From CAZCBN01 sp964496975 (GTDB taxonomy: Bacteria > Planctomycetota > Phycisphaerae > Phycisphaerales > UBA1924): a DNA stretch of 6,268 nt. The notes beneath the pieces were generated by a model, which saw nothing but the letters and a program-made list of their open reading frames with translations, was not told the DNA's origin and did not search any database. The stretch is from the NCBI GenBank assembly GCA_964496975.1, contig CAZCBN010000159.1:1-6268 (forward strand), read 5' to 3'. A program made the translations under genes and the position numbers. Below are positions 5,584-6,268 of this stretch, piece by piece. Numbering within the stretch: the first letter of the stretch is position 1; every line of letters starts with the position of its first letter.

Positions 5584-6120
5584 TCAGCGGGTGCGTTGGC
5601 GGCGCGGGGCGGGGCGGGCGGGGAGGAGGGCGTCGAGAGTGATGATGAGGTTCATCATGCCGGCGCAGAGGACGTAGACGGTGCCGATCTCGTTGACCTT
5701 GGCGAGGGCCTTGGTGCTGGGGGGGTTGGCGTTGTCGGCGCGGCGCCAGACCCAGCGGCGGGAGGCGTCGTCAAAGGTGCGGGCCTCGCCCGGGAAGCCG
5801 GAGCGGAGCCGGGCCTCGCCGCCGGCGGGGGGCTGGCCCCAGGCCTTGAGCTGGGACTGGTTGACCCAGTCGAGGCCGAAGACGACGGGGCCGGCGAGGG
5901 CCTGGCCCACGAACCACCAGCGGTCTTCCTTGCGGTCGATGACGTCGATGCCCCCGATGAGGCAGCCGGAGAGGATGAGGCCCAGGACGCCGGCGGCGGC
6001 GAGGAGGCCTCGTGCGGTTTCGCCGCGGTAGATGTGCCCCAAACCGGGCAGGGCGAAGGCGAGAAGGCCCGCGAGGGGGTCTGGGGATGGGTGGGGTTGC
6101 CCGGTTGGGGTGGGTGTCAT
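5584..6120 (-). CDS. Multi-pass membrane protein resembling the planctomycete DUF6677 family
   Basis: The protein has 178 residues. The N-terminal LLAFALPGLGHIYRGETARGLL (19-40) resembles the PGLGHxYxG motif of TM2-like membrane proteins. Hydrophobic segments lie at about 36-58 (AAAGVLGLILSGCLIGGI), 68-86 (WWFVGQALAGPVVFGLDWV) and 144-165 (EIGTVYVLCAGMMNLIITLDAL), with a polar loop at 87-143. The order of motifs (PGLGH, IDRKEDRWWFVGQALAGP, NEIGTVY, GMMNL, LDAL) matches my memory of the uncharacterised family DUF6677 of planctomycetes; I cannot confirm the number without a search. The start ATG at 6120-6118 is preceded by C-rich sequence with no ribosome-binding site. It is first in a probable two-gene operon with the smaller membrane protein. 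The role is unknown; nothing visible links it to the terminase module. Confidence 0.82.
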   Translation of the reverse strand: MTPTPTGQPHPSPDPLAGLLAFALPGLGHIYRGETARGLLAAAGVLGLILSGCLIGGIDVIDRKEDRWWFVGQALAGPVVFGLDWVNQSQLKAWGQPPAGGEARLRSGFPGEARTFDDASRRWVWRRADNANPPSTKALAKVNEIGTVYVLCAGMMNLIITLDALLPARPAPRRQRTR

Positions 6121-6268
6121 GGGGATGGGTGCGGTGGGGTGTGGGGCGGGGGAGTGTACAGGTGGTGGATGGGCGGGGCGCGGCGGGCTCGGGGGAAGGA
6201 CTCGGGGGGCGGGCTGAGGGGAGAACTGCGGGAGGGGCTGGGGGGACGGGTGCGGGTGTTGGGTGAAG
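6121..6268. other. G-rich upstream region of the membrane-protein operon
   Basis: No gene is supported in these 148 bases. The plus strand is dominated by G-runs. Bases 6121-6152 contain five runs of at least three G separated by one to six bases, a pattern able to form a G-quadruplex on the strand that serves as template for the leftward operon. The promoter of that operon should lie here or beyond the right edge, but no -10/-35 pair stands out. Confidence 0.4.

Noticed and set aside
6012..6266. Plus-strand open frame at the right end
   Set aside because: Gly/Arg/Val translation from G-rich DNA; no domain, and it overlaps the membrane-protein gene on the other strand.

Overview
The window is about three-quarters G+C or more with strongly biased third codon positions. 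Its two membrane-protein genes at the right end resemble families I know mainly from Planctomycetota, and the GNAT and helix-turn-helix (HTH) proteins have the same look from memory. My best placement is a planctomycete, perhaps class Phycisphaerae; this rests on recognition, not on a search. No rRNA, tRNA, CRISPR array, insertion sequence or integrase is visible. Layout: (1) 1-713, minus strand: the 5' part of a LexA/CI-type repressor (HTH plus S24 autoprotease) that runs off the left edge. (2) 714-950: a divergent promoter region holding the most AT-rich stretch of the window and a short direct repeat. (3) 951-5261, plus strand: a compact run of four genes. They encode a protein with two HTH segments (the first like sigma-70 region 4), an ABC ATPase fused to a GNAT acyltransferase (ATGA start/stop overlap), an 83-residue protein with a possible ribbon-helix-helix end (46-bp overlap), and a phage-type terminase large subunit (2-nt gap). 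(4) 5278-6120, minus strand: two small membrane-protein genes that converge on the terminase with only 16 bp between stop codons. (5) 6121-6268: a very G-rich upstream region with no gene I can support. The plus-strand genes look like one operon. A viral DNA-packaging motor with nuclease, a possible DNA-binding helper, an ATPase-acyltransferase and an HTH regulator sit opposite a LexA-like switch, but no portal, protease, capsid or tail gene follows the terminase. The next genes look like ordinary host membrane proteins. I infer a domesticated phage-derived DNA-processing module, possibly induced by DNA damage. The acyltransferase might modify DNA in the manner of phage Mu Mom, but that is a hypothesis. 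Which genes exist and what the main domains are is well supported; the joint function is not known to me. Strand composition also switches: the plus strand is C-rich on the left and G-rich on the right, whichever strand is coding.
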